Assembly (NCBI RefSeq): GCF_012641365.1
Contig: NZ_JABAIM010000001.1
Coordinates: forward strand, 1,054,001-1,118,000
Direction: 5' to 3'
Length of the DNA: 64,000 bases
From: Leeia aquatica
GTDB taxonomy: Bacteria; Pseudomonadota; Gammaproteobacteria; Burkholderiales; Leeiaceae
A program made the translations under genes and the position numbers. The notes under the pieces were generated by a model. It ran no database searches. It saw only the letters and a list, made by a program, of their open reading frames with translations, and had not been told where the DNA came from. Positions within the stretch are counted from its first letter, which is position 1. Every line of letters starts with the position of its first letter. This document shows, piece by piece, positions 46,493 through 56,291 of this stretch.

Positions 46493-47269
46493 TTACAACG
46501 CAGGCAAGCTGGCGGCTTCGTCGGAAGACTCCGCCAGGATCGTGACTTGCACCCGCCGGTTCTTGGAACGCCCACCTTCATCCGCGTTGCTGGCCTTGGC
46601 GCGATTCTCGGCGTAACCGATGGCCGACAGCCGGTCCGGCTTCACCCCGCGCTCGACAAACAGCCGGATCACGCTACTCGCCCGCGCCGAAGACAGCTCC
46701 CAGTTGGAGGGATACTGTGGCGTGCTGATTGGGGTGTTGTCGGTATAGCCTTCCACTTGAATGGCGTTCTCTTCGCGCGCCAGCAAATCTGCCACCGCCG
46801 ACAACACTTTCACCGAATCCGGATTCAACCGCGCGTCCGCCGGGGCAAACAGCACACTGGCGCTGATCTCCAGCGAAATACCCCGCTTGGTCTGGCTCAC
46901 CTTCACCTGACCTTCATTGATCATCGGCTGCATGACTTTGAGCAGGTCGGAGCCCAGGGTCTTCATGCGCTGGGTGGTCTGCTGGGCTTCCGGGTCCGGT
47001 TGCACCAGTGGCGGAATCCGGGTGGGGCGGCTGGGTAACTGCGGCACAGGCTGCGTGTCCGGCAAGGTCACCAGCTGACTATTGAGTGCCCCTTGCGCCT
47101 GAAACGCCTGCACCAGGGAATCCGACAGTACCCGGTATTTACCCTCGTTGACCTGTGAAATGGCATACATCACCACAAAAAAGGCAAACAGCAGGGTAAT
47201 GAAGTCCGCGTAGGACACCAGCCAGCGCTCGTGATTTTCGTGTTCTTCTTCGTGCTTGTGGCGCCGCAT
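46493..47269 (-). CDS. motD: MotD-type flagellar stator protein (OmpA/MotB family), unpaired
   Basis: 258-aa stator B subunit. Single N-terminal membrane helix WLVSYADFITLLFAFFVVMY with the proton-binding Asp D22. A linker follows (QAQGALNSQLVTLPDTQPVP). The OmpA-like peptidoglycan-binding domain is at about 130-245: IQVEGYTDNTPIS, NWELSSARASSVIRLFVERG and RLSAIGYAENRAKASN. The DFITLLFAFFVVMYAISQVN stretch is of the MotD kind that partners MotC in Pseudomonas. Strong ribosome site GGAGGAG. No motC or motA is adjacent; upstream lies only a non-coding gap and then trxB in the opposite direction. Its partner must be elsewhere. Confidence 0.9.
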   Translation of the reverse strand: MRRHKHEEEHENHERWLVSYADFITLLFAFFVVMYAISQVNEGKYRVLSDSLVQAFQAQGALNSQLVTLPDTQPVPQLPSRPTRIPPLVQPDPEAQQTTQRMKTLGSDLLKVMQPMINEGQVKVSQTKRGISLEISASVLFAPADARLNPDSVKVLSAVADLLAREENAIQVEGYTDNTPISTPQYPSNWELSSARASSVIRLFVERGVKPDRLSAIGYAENRAKASNADEGGRSKNRRVQVTILAESSDEAASLPAL

Positions 47270-48454
<1,185 letters not shown>

Positions 48455-48459
48455 GCGGC

Positions 48460-49023
48460 GTGGCCAAGCCACGACACCTGCCCCTGCCCGCCCGCCGCGC
48501 ACTCAGCGTGGAGGAGCGGGCCTTGTTTCAAGCCGTGGTAGGGGATGTCACACCACTCAGCGTGCCGGAACGACGCAGCCTGCAACCGCGCCGCCTGACG
48601 CCGCTACCCGCGCCCGCTCGCCCTGTTGCGCACGCCCCGCTGGCGGTGAGCGCGCCGGAGTGGATCGAACTGCACGCCCACGGCGAGCTGCTGCATTACC
48701 GCGACCACAGCGTCAGTCATCGCCTGCTGCACGAGCTGCGACGTGGCCACTGGCCCATCGGCGCCGAGATCGACCTGCACGGCGTCACCCGCGAAGAGGC
48801 GCTGCACCTGCTGGGCGCGTTTCTGGGCGAAGTCCGCCAGCGCGGTATCCGCTGCGTGCGCATCATCCATGGCAAGGGTTATCGCTCACCGGGTGGCCAA
48901 TCCGCGCTCAAGGGCTTGGTACGACACTGGCTGACCCAGCTGCCGCAAGTGCTGGCTTTCAGCGAGACCCGTCCGCAAGAAGGCGGCAGTGGTGCCGTCA
49001 AGGTGCTGTTGCGTCAGGCTTAG
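48460..49023 (+). CDS. Smr domain protein
   Basis: 187-aa protein. N-terminal half basic and poorly conserved (RHLPLPARRALSVEERALFQ). C-terminal small MutS-related domain at about 100-185 with IGAEIDLHGVTREEALHLLG and CVRIIHGKGYRSPGG, carrying the DLHG and HGKG motifs of the Smr nuclease fold (YdaL/YfcN-like). The start is GTG at 48460, five bases after the trxB stop. It converges on and overlaps the YgfX-like gene by 26 bases at the 3' ends. Its DNA or RNA target is not known. Confidence 0.9.
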   Translation: MAKPRHLPLPARRALSVEERALFQAVVGDVTPLSVPERRSLQPRRLTPLPAPARPVAHAPLAVSAPEWIELHAHGELLHYRDHSVSHRLLHELRRGHWPIGAEIDLHGVTREEALHLLGAFLGEVRQRGIRCVRIIHGKGYRSPGGQSALKGLVRHWLTQLPQVLAFSETRPQEGGSGAVKVLLRQA

Positions 49024-49450
49024 CCCGCTCCGGCCCCAGCTGGCGCAGCCCCCGCTGCAGCGCCGCCCAGTCATCCGCGGGCAACTGGTCGCGCAACAAC
49101 AGGCACCGTCTCACCCGGCCTTGCTCATCCCGCAGCGACAGGCTGAGCAAGGCTTGCCACAGGACACTCCGCGCCGGGTCCAGCTGCCACAGCGCTGCGG
49201 CCTCGCCCGCCGTTTGCCCAAGCCAGACCCCATCGGCATTCACCCCAATAGTGCGTGGCGTTTGTCGCCGCAGGTGGGCCACGGCACGTGGCCACCACAG
49301 CAGCGCCAACAGCAGCACGATTGCACTGCAGATACCCCGCCAGGGTCCGAGTGGCAGCTGCCACGGCACAATCGCCAGCAGCAGGCTTTGTAGAAGCAGC
49401 AAGCGGGGCAAACGCTGCGAGGGCTGGAGCGGGTACAAAATGGCGGTCAT
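48998..49450 (-). CDS. YgfX/CptA-like membrane protein
   Basis: 150-aa protein with two close N-terminal membrane helices: LLLLQSLLLAIVPWQLPLG (about 17-35) and ICSAIVLLLALLWW (about 40-55). A cytoplasmic, arginine-rich domain follows (WQALLSLSLRDEQGRVRRCL, DWAALQRGLRQLG). This layout, and its position divergent from ygfZ, match YgfX (CptA), which in E. coli sits beside sdhE and ygfZ and was described as a membrane toxin affecting cell shape. The sdhE partner is absent here. Start ATG at 49448-49450; the frame is open further upstream, but that part overlaps ygfZ. Confidence 0.7.
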   Translation of the reverse strand: MTAILYPLQPSQRLPRLLLLQSLLLAIVPWQLPLGPWRGICSAIVLLLALLWWPRAVAHLRRQTPRTIGVNADGVWLGQTAGEAAALWQLDPARSVLWQALLSLSLRDEQGRVRRCLLLRDQLPADDWAALQRGLRQLGPERAKPDATAP

Positions 49451-49496
49451 GCGGTACAATATCCGAGTGTTTTGATCGGGAATAAAGGAAGGCACG

Positions 49497-50519
49497 ATGC
49501 AGGCAGCATGGCAGACATTTTTGACAGGTCTTGGCGCCGTTGTCGAGCAAGACCGTGTGCAACACTTTGGTGACGCGCAGCAGGCACTGGACGCCGTTAA
49601 CCAAGGTACAGTGCTCTGTGACCTGTCGCACTGGGGCTTGCTGCCGTTTGCCGGTGACGAAGTCAAAAGCTTCCTCAACGGCCAGCTGTCCAGCGATGTG
49701 CTGCAGCTGGCGGACGATCAAAACCAGTACAGCTGCCACTCCACCCCCAAAGGCCGGATGCTGGGCAACTTCCTGCTGTGGCAGCAGGATGGCCGGGTAG
49801 TACTGCAAGTGTCACCGGACCTGAAAGAGGCGCTGCAGAAGCGCCTGTCCATGTACATCCTGCGTGCCAAGGCCAAGCTGACGCCGTGGGAAGAAGCCCC
49901 CGTGATGCTGGGTCTGGCAGGTCCCGGCGCGGCCGCCCTGCTGCACACCACACTGGCGGCTCCGGCGCTGGCTGAGCACGGCACCTGGTCGCACGACGGT
50001 GTCACCCTGCTGCGCACCCGCGGTGAACGCTATCAATTGCTGTGCAGCGTGGCGCAGGCCATCGCCCTGTGGCCACAGCTGGCAGCTGGCGCCACCCCGG
50101 CGGGAGCCGATGCCTGGCTGTTGGGTGAAATCCGCGCCGGCATTCCCTGGATCACCGCCGCCACTCAGGATGCCTTTGTCGCGCAGATGGTCAATCTGGA
50201 GCTGCTGGGGGGTGTCAGCTTCCGCAAGGGCTGTTATACCGGGCAGGAGATCATTGCCCGTACCCAGCACCTGGGCAAGGTGAAGCAGCGGCTGTTCCGG
50301 GTAGCCTTCGAGGTTCCCGCCCAGGCAGGCGACGCACTGTACAGCCCGGATCTGAATGGCCAGGCCAGCGGTACATTGCTGAATGTGGTACAGACCGCCC
50401 ACGGTCACTTTGAAGCACTGGCCGTCCTGCGGCTGGGCAGCATGGAACACGGCATGCACCTGCAAGCCATGGATGGTCCGGCCATCCGCGTGCTCAATCT
50501 GCCCTACCCGCTGGAATGA
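49497..50519 (+). CDS. ygfZ: Folate-binding protein YgfZ
   Basis: 340-aa GcvT-like protein that uses tetrahydrofolate and supports repair or assembly of Fe-S enzymes such as MiaB. The signature RKGCYTGQEIIARTQHLGKV (about 240-260) contains the essential Cys. DLSHWGLLPFAGDEVKSFLN, then NGQLSSDVL and STPKGRMLGNFLLW are further family landmarks. Start ATG at 49497 with AAGGAAGG upstream. Divergent from a YgfX-like gene. The stop overlaps the next gene (ATGA). Confidence 0.95.
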   Translation: MQAAWQTFLTGLGAVVEQDRVQHFGDAQQALDAVNQGTVLCDLSHWGLLPFAGDEVKSFLNGQLSSDVLQLADDQNQYSCHSTPKGRMLGNFLLWQQDGRVVLQVSPDLKEALQKRLSMYILRAKAKLTPWEEAPVMLGLAGPGAAALLHTTLAAPALAEHGTWSHDGVTLLRTRGERYQLLCSVAQAIALWPQLAAGATPAGADAWLLGEIRAGIPWITAATQDAFVAQMVNLELLGGVSFRKGCYTGQEIIARTQHLGKVKQRLFRVAFEVPAQAGDALYSPDLNGQASGTLLNVVQTAHGHFEALAVLRLGSMEHGMHLQAMDGPAIRVLNLPYPLE

Positions 50520-50800
50520 GCCTCTCACTCTACGTCTACTACAAGGTCGCACCCACCGAACAGGCCGCGCTATGGCCTGCGGTGCAACAGCTGCAAGCCT
50601 GCCTGACGGCCCTCTGCCAACGGTTTGAGCTGCAGCACCGCTGTGATGATGCCAGTACCTGGATGGAGTGCTACCTGGGCATCACCGATCGTGATGCGTT
50701 CCAGCAGCACATGCAGGCGGCACTACAGTCCATACCGCAGCCTTGGCCAGCCCGCCATGAGGAGTGGTTTACGCCACTAGACTTTCCTCAGCAACGCTGA
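50516..50800 (+). CDS. DUF4936-type small protein
   Basis: 94-aa soluble protein: LSLYVYYKVAPTEQAALWPA, DASTWMECYLGITDRDAFQQ, and PARHEEWFTPLDF. The ferredoxin-like pattern with YVYYKV and WMECY matches the DUF4936 family often found next to ygfZ in betaproteobacteria. Function unknown. The start overlaps the ygfZ stop by four bases, and its 3' end overlaps the convergent MFS gene by 13 bases. Confidence 0.75.
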   Translation: MSLSLYVYYKVAPTEQAALWPAVQQLQACLTALCQRFELQHRCDDASTWMECYLGITDRDAFQQHMQAALQSIPQPWPARHEEWFTPLDFPQQR

Positions 50801-51990
50801 CTGGCCGGGTTGACCCTGCCTTGCCGCCGTCCCCAGAAACTCAGCACCCCCACCGCTCCCATGAACAGGGCCATGCCCAGCAGCAGGGAGCGCGTCTGTG
50901 CCATGCTGTGTACCAGCCCGACCAAGGCCCCTGCCAACGGTTGTGACAGGTTATTGAACAGGATCATGGCCCCGGTCACCTTGCCGAAGTCCCCGGCGGG
51001 AATCACCTGCTGGCGCTCACTGCGCATATAGATCGAATACGATTTATCGAAGCCGGTAATCAGCAGATAGCCCAGCCAATAGCCGAGGTACGTCGGGCTC
51101 AGCGCTGCCAGCAAGCCACCTGCCATGATGCTGAAATAGCTGAGGATGCCCAGCAAGCGCTGTGGCACGCTGACGCGGGCAATCAGCAGCAAGGTCACGA
51201 CGGTTACCGCCGCCGCCCACGCCTGCAGCGTGGCATAGCTGGCTTCGCTGCGCAGGTAGAACCCGGTGACCAGCGCGGCGCTGGTCGCCAGTACGCCTCC
51301 CAGCAGCAGGTTGATGGCCGCAGCCTGCGCCACCAGCCGTGGCAAGCCCGGCAAACGCCATACTAGCGCAAATGCCCGCAGCAGTGCCTGCCCCCAGGGC
51401 TCGCGCTCATTCGGCTGCCACCCGCTCCTCTGACTGTAGCGCAGCCAACGCCCGGCACTGAGGTCGGCCAGCAGAAAAATGGCGGAGGCCACCATGAAGC
51501 CACCCTGCCAGTTCCACCATTTCAGCAATCCGGCGGCCAGCAGCGGCCCCAGTACCATCCCCAGCTGGTCTGCCAGCTGGGCCGATGAGGCCACCTGCTG
51601 ATAGGGTTGCTCAGGAAACGCCTGCGGCAGCACCACTTCACGTGCGACGAAGCCCTGCCCGGTCAGCACCCCGCACACAGCAGACAAGCCAATCAACCAA
51701 CCCAAGCCGCCCCATGTCATGAAGCAGGCAATACCTACCAGGCTGATGATGGCCCGGCTGCGCTGGCTAATGCGCAGCAGTTTGACGGGCGAGACCCGGT
51801 CACACAGAATGCCGAACAGCGGGAACATCAGGTAACGCGGCAAGGTTTCCAGCATGAAGGCAAGGCCGGACCAGCCGACATTGCGCGTTTGCTGGTAGAC
51901 CACCAGCGGCACCAGAATCAGCAGCACCTGATCGGCCAGTCGGGCCAGAAACAGTGAGCCAAAGAATGAGCTTGCACCTCGGGATGCCAT
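50788..51990 (-). CDS. MFS transporter
   Basis: 400-aa inner-membrane transporter with about twelve helices. N-terminal FLARLADQVLLILVPLVVYQ, the conserved cytoplasmic loop FPLFGILCDRVSPVKLLRIS between helices 2 and 3, and GQGFVAREVVLPQAFPEQPY are typical of the group related to siderophore exporter EntS and macrolide exporters. The substrate is not known. I start at the ATG at 51988-51990 (MASRGASSFFGSLFLARLAD), with GTGGAG upstream; a GTG four codons earlier is possible. It is transcribed alone between two short neighbours. Confidence 0.88.
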   Translation of the reverse strand: MASRGASSFFGSLFLARLADQVLLILVPLVVYQQTRNVGWSGLAFMLETLPRYLMFPLFGILCDRVSPVKLLRISQRSRAIISLVGIACFMTWGGLGWLIGLSAVCGVLTGQGFVAREVVLPQAFPEQPYQQVASSAQLADQLGMVLGPLLAAGLLKWWNWQGGFMVASAIFLLADLSAGRWLRYSQRSGWQPNEREPWGQALLRAFALVWRLPGLPRLVAQAAAINLLLGGVLATSAALVTGFYLRSEASYATLQAWAAAVTVVTLLLIARVSVPQRLLGILSYFSIMAGGLLAALSPTYLGYWLGYLLITGFDKSYSIYMRSERQQVIPAGDFGKVTGAMILFNNLSQPLAGALVGLVHSMAQTRSLLLGMALFMGAVGVLSFWGRRQGRVNPASQRC

Positions 51991-52091
51991 GACGTTCTCC
52001 ACATGGAGTTGCTACTTTCACGTCAACCAGCATACCCTTGCTTTATTTGAATAAACAGTCAGTTACCAAAAGGGAACCGCTAAAATCGACG

Positions 52092-52117
52092 CAAAAAAAA
52101 CCGGCCTTGGCCGGTTT
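52092..52117 (-). terminator. Rho-independent terminator after the YjfB-like gene
   Basis: Minus-strand stem AAACCGGCC / GGCCGGTTT with a two-base loop, followed by TTTTTGC, 26 bases after the stop codon. Confidence 0.85.
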
Positions 52118-52142
52118 CTGTGTTGTGCATGCTGCAAAGTGC

Positions 52143-52322
52143 TCAGGCTTTGACATCCACATTCTGCCCCAGGTTGGGCGGATTGTTATAGCTGGGCTTC
52201 TGCGGCTCTGGCAGCGACTGCAGCAGGGTACTCACCTCATTACGCTTGGACTCCTGCGCCTTTTTCAGGGCGTAGATCTGGGCCTTGCTGCTTACATCTG
52301 CAATCTGGCTGCTGCCGTCCAT
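52143..52322 (-). CDS. YjfB-like putative motility protein
   Basis: 59-aa peptide: MDGSSQIADVSSKAQIYALK and KAQESKRNEVSTLLQSLP, ending NPPNLGQNVDVKA. The pattern (MD start, helical K/A/Q/E core, LLQSLP, closing LGxxVDVxA) matches the small YjfB family annotated as putative motility proteins. Start ATG at 52320-52322 with AGGAG six bases upstream; a longer frame to 52412 is rejected. It has its own terminator. No sigma-28 promoter could be recognised upstream. Role in motility is a family annotation only. Confidence 0.75.
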   Translation of the reverse strand: MDGSSQIADVSSKAQIYALKKAQESKRNEVSTLLQSLPEPQKPSYNNPPNLGQNVDVKA

Positions 52323-52390
52323 GGTGAACTCCTGCTGCGCCGAAGGGCGCGGTCTATGCTTGAGCTTACAGCCTAGCGCAAGCCTCGTGA

Positions 52391-52437
52391 AAATGCAAAG
52401 CCGGGCAGGCAACTGTCAGACCAGATGCCCGCCCGGC
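52391..52437 (-). terminator. Rho-independent terminator after sppA
   Basis: Minus-strand stem GCCGGGCGGGCA / TGCCTGCCCGGC (11 of 12 pairs), followed by TTTGCATTTT, 10 bases after the sppA stop. Confidence 0.75.
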
Positions 52438-52447
52438 CGACCAACGG

Positions 52448-53419
52448 TCAGCGCAGGCGTACTGACTCAGTCTGTCCGGTCACGCCCTCGCTGAAGCTGG
52501 TACCAAGTCGCTTGGCTACGCGGTCGGCCAGACTTTCAGTCAGGGTGTAATCCACCAGCTGATCCGCCTTGATCACTTCACGCGCCACACTGTCAGTGGT
52601 GCCAAGCGCATCGGTCAGGCCCAGCTCAATACTCTTGGCACCATGCCAGACCAGACCCGAGAACATATCGGGCGTTTCTTTCAGGCGGGCACCACGGCCC
52701 TTGCGCACCACGTCGATGAACTGCTGGTGGATGTCAGCCAGCATCTGGGTAACGTAGGCTTTCTGCTTGTCGTTCATCGGCGAGAAGGGGTCGAGAAAGC
52801 CCTTGTTCTCTCCGGCGGTAAACAGGCGGCGCTCCACCCCCAGCTTTTCCATGGCTCCGGTAAAGCCAAAGCCATCCATCAGCACCCCGATCGAGCCCAC
52901 CAGGCTGGCTTTGTCGACATAGATACGGTCCGCCGCCACGGCCACATAGTAGCCCCCGGAGGCGCACAGGTCCTCGACCACCGCATACAGCGGCGTACCC
53001 GGATGCAGCTTGCGCAGGCGACGAATCTCGTCATGGATGATGCCCGCCTGCACCGGGCTACCGCCCGGGCTGTTGATCAACAGCACCACGCCCTTGGTGT
53101 TCGGATCCTCAAACGCCCGGCGCAGTGCAGCATTGATGTTGTCCGCGCTGGCCACGCTCCCCGGTGCAATCACCCCCTCCAGACGCACCACCGCCGTATG
53201 CGGCGTCGTGCGGCCTGCCATCTGGCTACCGGCCAGCCCCAGTACCAGCAGCAGCGGCACCAGCAGGTAGGCAAATCCCAGCAGCTTGAAGAAAATGCCC
53301 CAGCGACGCTTGGCACGCTGTTCCTTGACCACATCGCGCACCAGACTCTCGAGAATCTTGCGCTCCCACGGCTGGCTGCCATCCTGCGGCAGGGTTGTCT
53401 GCTCCGGCTTGTTTTCCAT
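52448..53419 (-). CDS. sppA: Signal peptide peptidase SppA, S49 family
   Basis: 323-aa membrane-anchored serine peptidase that degrades cleaved signal peptides. An N-terminal cytoplasmic stretch (WERKILESLVRDVVKEQRAK) is followed by one membrane helix (FAYLLVPLLLVLGLAGSQMA, about 48-67). In the S49 domain are VVLLINSPGGSPVQAGIIHD and the catalytic Ser in DLCASGGYYVAVAADRIY, with a likely Lys further on. At about 320 residues this is the short, single-domain form. It is the last gene of the rluC-HAD-Rieske-sppA group, 33 bases after the Rieske gene. Confidence 0.93.
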   Translation of the reverse strand: MENKPEQTTLPQDGSQPWERKILESLVRDVVKEQRAKRRWGIFFKLLGFAYLLVPLLLVLGLAGSQMAGRTTPHTAVVRLEGVIAPGSVASADNINAALRRAFEDPNTKGVVLLINSPGGSPVQAGIIHDEIRRLRKLHPGTPLYAVVEDLCASGGYYVAVAADRIYVDKASLVGSIGVLMDGFGFTGAMEKLGVERRLFTAGENKGFLDPFSPMNDKQKAYVTQMLADIHQQFIDVVRKGRGARLKETPDMFSGLVWHGAKSIELGLTDALGTTDSVAREVIKADQLVDYTLTESLADRVAKRLGTSFSEGVTGQTESVRLR

Positions 53420-53452
53420 ACGGTCCTTCCAGGTTAATCGCTTGTCTTACCC

Positions 53453-53818
53453 TCAGGGTAACTGGATCGAGTCTGCTTCGATCGGCCAGCCGCAGTATAC
53501 GCCATCGGCCTGCTCTGTCAGCGGCACCGCCTGCAGGTAAGCCCCCCGACAGGGTCCGCCCAGACATGCACCGGTATCCGGGGCATACCAAGCCCCATGC
53601 ATGCTGCAGATCAGGTACTGGCGGGACAGATCAAAGAAGTCGCCAGTTTGCCAGTCCATCATCACCGGCACATGAGCGCAACTGTTCTGGTAGGCATAGA
53701 CCTGCCCTCGCCAGCGTATGGCAAAAGCCGGCTCAGGTCCGCGTGCAGTCATGACCCGAAAGCAGACGGCCTTGCCGGACTCCTGCAAATCGCTACCTGC
53801 ACACAGGTAATACGCCAT
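53453..53818 (-). CDS. Small Rieske [2Fe-2S] protein
   Basis: 121-aa single-domain Rieske ferredoxin-like protein. Cluster ligands: C-x-H in YQNSCAHVPVMMDWQ and C-xx-H in YLICSMHGAWYAPDTG. No signal peptide or membrane anchor, so it is cytoplasmic. GACLGGPCRGAYLQAVPL is typical of NirD/ferredoxin-type Rieske proteins. It lies one base after the HAD gene stop and 33 before sppA; this rluC-HAD-Rieske-sppA order is common in betaproteobacteria. Redox partner unknown. Confidence 0.9.
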   Translation of the reverse strand: MAYYLCAGSDLQESGKAVCFRVMTARGPEPAFAIRWRGQVYAYQNSCAHVPVMMDWQTGDFFDLSRQYLICSMHGAWYAPDTGACLGGPCRGAYLQAVPLTEQADGVYCGWPIEADSIQLP

Positions 53819-53819
53819 G

Positions 53820-54482
53820 TCATGGCTCCAGCCAGCCCGCCAGCTCCGCCAGATTGGCCAGCATCACCCGATGCGGCACAAGAACCAATTGTGCAGCATC
53901 ATGCGCGCCCTGAGTCAGCGCCACAGCCTCCACCCCGGCATTGGCCGCCATCTGCAGATCATGGGTGGTGTCGCCCACCATCAAGGCACGGTCAGCGGGA
54001 TGAAACAGCTCGTCCAGTAGTTCCAGCAGCATCGCCGGGTGCGGCTTGGAGAAGCTTTCTTCTGCACAACGGGTCGCCGCAAACATCGGGCGCAAGCCGG
54101 TCTGATCCAATGCCTGTTCCAGCCCGCGCCGCGACATGCCGGTGGCGACAGCCAGCGTATACCCCGCCTGCTGCAGCGTGCCCAGCAGCGCATGTGCGCC
54201 TTCATACAAGGCGGCTTGCCGCCCATAGATGGGCCAGGCCGCGCGGAAGGACTGCCCCAGCGGAATGCGCTCATCCACCGGCAACAGCGGCGCCAGTTGC
54301 TGCAAGGCTTCGTCCATGCCCAGCCCGATCACCTGCCGTACGGCGCTGCGCTCCGGTTGTGGCAGACCATGCTCGCGGAAGGCATGCTGCATGGACAGGA
54401 CGATCCCGGCGGTACTGTCCATCAAGGTGCCGTCCCAATCGAACACGATCAGGTCATAGCGACGTGCATCAGGCATCGGCAT
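53820..54482 (-). CDS. HAD-superfamily hydrolase, phosphoglycolate-phosphatase-like
   Basis: 220-aa hydrolase. Motif I DLIVFDWDGTLMDST with the nucleophile Asp, motif II TLAVATGMSRRGLEQAL, motif III lysine in SFSKPHPAML, and motif IV ALMVGDTTHDLQMAANAGVE. The helical cap at about 20-90 and the length fit the Gph/YjjG-like subgroup; the true substrate may be a nucleotide or sugar phosphate. The start overlaps the rluC stop by 14 bases. Confidence 0.9.
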   Translation of the reverse strand: MPMPDARRYDLIVFDWDGTLMDSTAGIVLSMQHAFREHGLPQPERSAVRQVIGLGMDEALQQLAPLLPVDERIPLGQSFRAAWPIYGRQAALYEGAHALLGTLQQAGYTLAVATGMSRRGLEQALDQTGLRPMFAATRCAEESFSKPHPAMLLELLDELFHPADRALMVGDTTHDLQMAANAGVEAVALTQGAHDAAQLVLVPHRVMLANLAELAGWLEP

Positions 54483-55443
54483 CAGGGGCTCCGGCGGTTT
54501 GATCTAGCACGCTGAGGTAGTGGCTCAGCTCCGGAGGCAGCGGTGCTTCCAGCTGCAAAGGGACCCCGGTCAGCGGATGGGTGAGCCGCATCCGGCAGGC
54601 GTGCAGGAACATCCGCTTAAGCCCTTCACGCGCCAGCTGCTTGTTGCGCGGGAAATCGCCGTATTTGTCATCCCCCGCAATCGGATGGCCCAGGTGCTGC
54701 AAATGCACCCGAATCTGGTGGGTACGCCCGGTTTTCAGCTCGGCCTCGACCAGCGCGCAATCCGCCCATTTTTTCTGCAAGCGGAACACCGTGTGCGAGG
54801 GCTGGCCACCGGCTTCCACCCGCACACGCCGCTCGCCATCCGGCAGCAGGAATTTATGCAGCGGTGCTTTCACCGCCTGCACCGGCTTGCCCCACGCTCC
54901 CAGTGCCAGCGCGAAATAACGCTTGTCGGTCTGGCCCTGCCGAATCTGCTCGTGCAGCTTGACCAGGGCCGAACGCTTCTTGGCAACCAGCAGGATGCCG
55001 GAAGTCTCGCGGTCCAGCCGGTGCACCAGTTCAAGGAATTTGGCCTGCGGGCGTTGATGGCGCAATTGCTCGATCACCCCGCGTGAAATGCCGCTGCCAC
55101 CGTGTACGGCAAGGCCAGCAGGTTTGTTGATCGCCAGCAGCGCATCATCTTCAAACAGAATATCAAACACCACCGTCGGCCCGGCGCCACTGCCAGGCTT
55201 GGGCGCCTCTTCGGCCACCCGTACCGGCGGGATGCGTACCTCATCATCCGCCTGCAGGTGGTAACTGACATCCGTGCGCTTGCCGTTGATGCGGACTTCC
55301 CCGGCGCGAATGATGCGATAGATGCGGCTCTTCGGCACCCCTTTCAGGATGCGGAGCAAAAAATTGTCCAGTCGCTGACCGGCCTCTTCGGCATCGATGC
55401 GACGTTTGGTGACAGTAAGGTTTTCTTTGCGTGACAAGTCCAT
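54469..55443 (-). CDS. rluC: 23S rRNA pseudouridine synthase RluC
   Basis: 324-aa enzyme isomerising uridines (955, 2504 and 2580 in E. coli numbering) in 23S rRNA. An N-terminal S4 RNA-binding domain (about 18-75: QRLDNFLLRILKGVPKSRIY) precedes the catalytic domain with VHRLDRETSGILLVAKKRSA, where the Asp is catalytic. KTGRTHQIRVHLQHLGHPIA is the second landmark. Divergent from rne across a long leader, the arrangement seen widely in gammaproteobacteria and betaproteobacteria. A TATAAG sits only 6 bases before the ATG, with no clear ribosome site, so the transcript leader may be very short. Confidence 0.95.
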   Translation of the reverse strand: MDLSRKENLTVTKRRIDAEEAGQRLDNFLLRILKGVPKSRIYRIIRAGEVRINGKRTDVSYHLQADDEVRIPPVRVAEEAPKPGSGAGPTVVFDILFEDDALLAINKPAGLAVHGGSGISRGVIEQLRHQRPQAKFLELVHRLDRETSGILLVAKKRSALVKLHEQIRQGQTDKRYFALALGAWGKPVQAVKAPLHKFLLPDGERRVRVEAGGQPSHTVFRLQKKWADCALVEAELKTGRTHQIRVHLQHLGHPIAGDDKYGDFPRNKQLAREGLKRMFLHACRMRLTHPLTGVPLQLEAPLPPELSHYLSVLDQTAGAPDADA

Positions 55444-56291
55444 ATTGCTTATACTAGCCCTTGCAGTCCATTCGGGCTGTCCGGCGTGTTGTCTGGCCGG
55501 CTCTGCACTGCTCCCGCTCTTTATTCAATGCTGGCTGCTGATTTACGGTTGATGAATGTGATCGGCCCGTCTGGCACGTTGATGGCAGCACTTTATGCCT
55601 TGCTGCCCTCCCGGTGTAGCCCCTGTTGGGCTCGAATCCGAATACGCCCTGCGCCCCGCTCCATTCCAGCCCCTTCAGTAGCCATGCTCTGGCTTGGTTC
55701 CAGCTTGCCCGACTGCTGCAGTCATGGGCAGCGGCCAGTTCCCTGGATTTTTTCGGGACCTGCTGCCGCCGGAAGCCCGCCCCGACAGAACGGGGCATGA
55801 GGTTTTCAACGCATGCAGGGTTAACGTCGCTCACCCTTGAAAGCAGCGATAGTAATAGATTTGCGCGCTAAACGCACCCGCGAGAGATTGCGCAGCTGCC
55901 CGTCCGGTTGAAGAGCCGGGCAGGTATGGTGTGGTTTGACTGAGGCCTGTGCCGCCCAAGCATGGCCGCCGCCTCAGCCACCACCGCCCGCCCCGCTACC
56001 AGGAGGGGGCAGCTGCTGGACCGGGCAATATTCAACCTGTAACCCGGTCACGTAAAGAATTCGTTGCTGCCCTGTGCAGTATCTGGCAATACCCCGGCTG
56101 ACGGCGAGCCCCGCCGGGGAGTGTGTTCGCCAGGTGGGTTGCAGCCCGAATTCATGGATGGATCAAGCTACCCCGCCTTCAGCCTGCCTGACGGCGGACC
56201 TCACTGGTTGTTCGGATGTGCCGGTTGCCACTGCAACGGCCAAGGAGAGGTGTGATCCGCCCGCCCGTGCATTAGCGCGCGGGGACTGTAC
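55444..56291 (+). promoter_or_regulatory. Long rluC-rne intergenic region and rne leader
   Basis: 848 bases without a convincing gene. The right half is expected to be the 5' leader of rne. It holds three perfect short stem-loops: ctgcccg / cgggcag (55896-55923), accggg / cccggt (56030-56048) and ccccggc / gccgggg (56092-56119). In E. coli the rne leader binds RNase E and gives feedback control; a similar role here is an inference. The promoter itself I could not place. A 63-codon frame at 56064-56255 has no support. Confidence 0.5.

Noticed and set aside
52323-52400. Sigma-28 promoter for the YjfB-like motility peptide
   Set aside because: The best alignment on the minus strand (TCAAGCAT-N11-TTCGGCGC) misses most of the -10 element.
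56064-56255. Possible 63-aa upstream ORF or leader peptide in the rne leader
   Set aside because: No ribosome-binding site, no conserved pattern, and the region is better explained as structured RNA.
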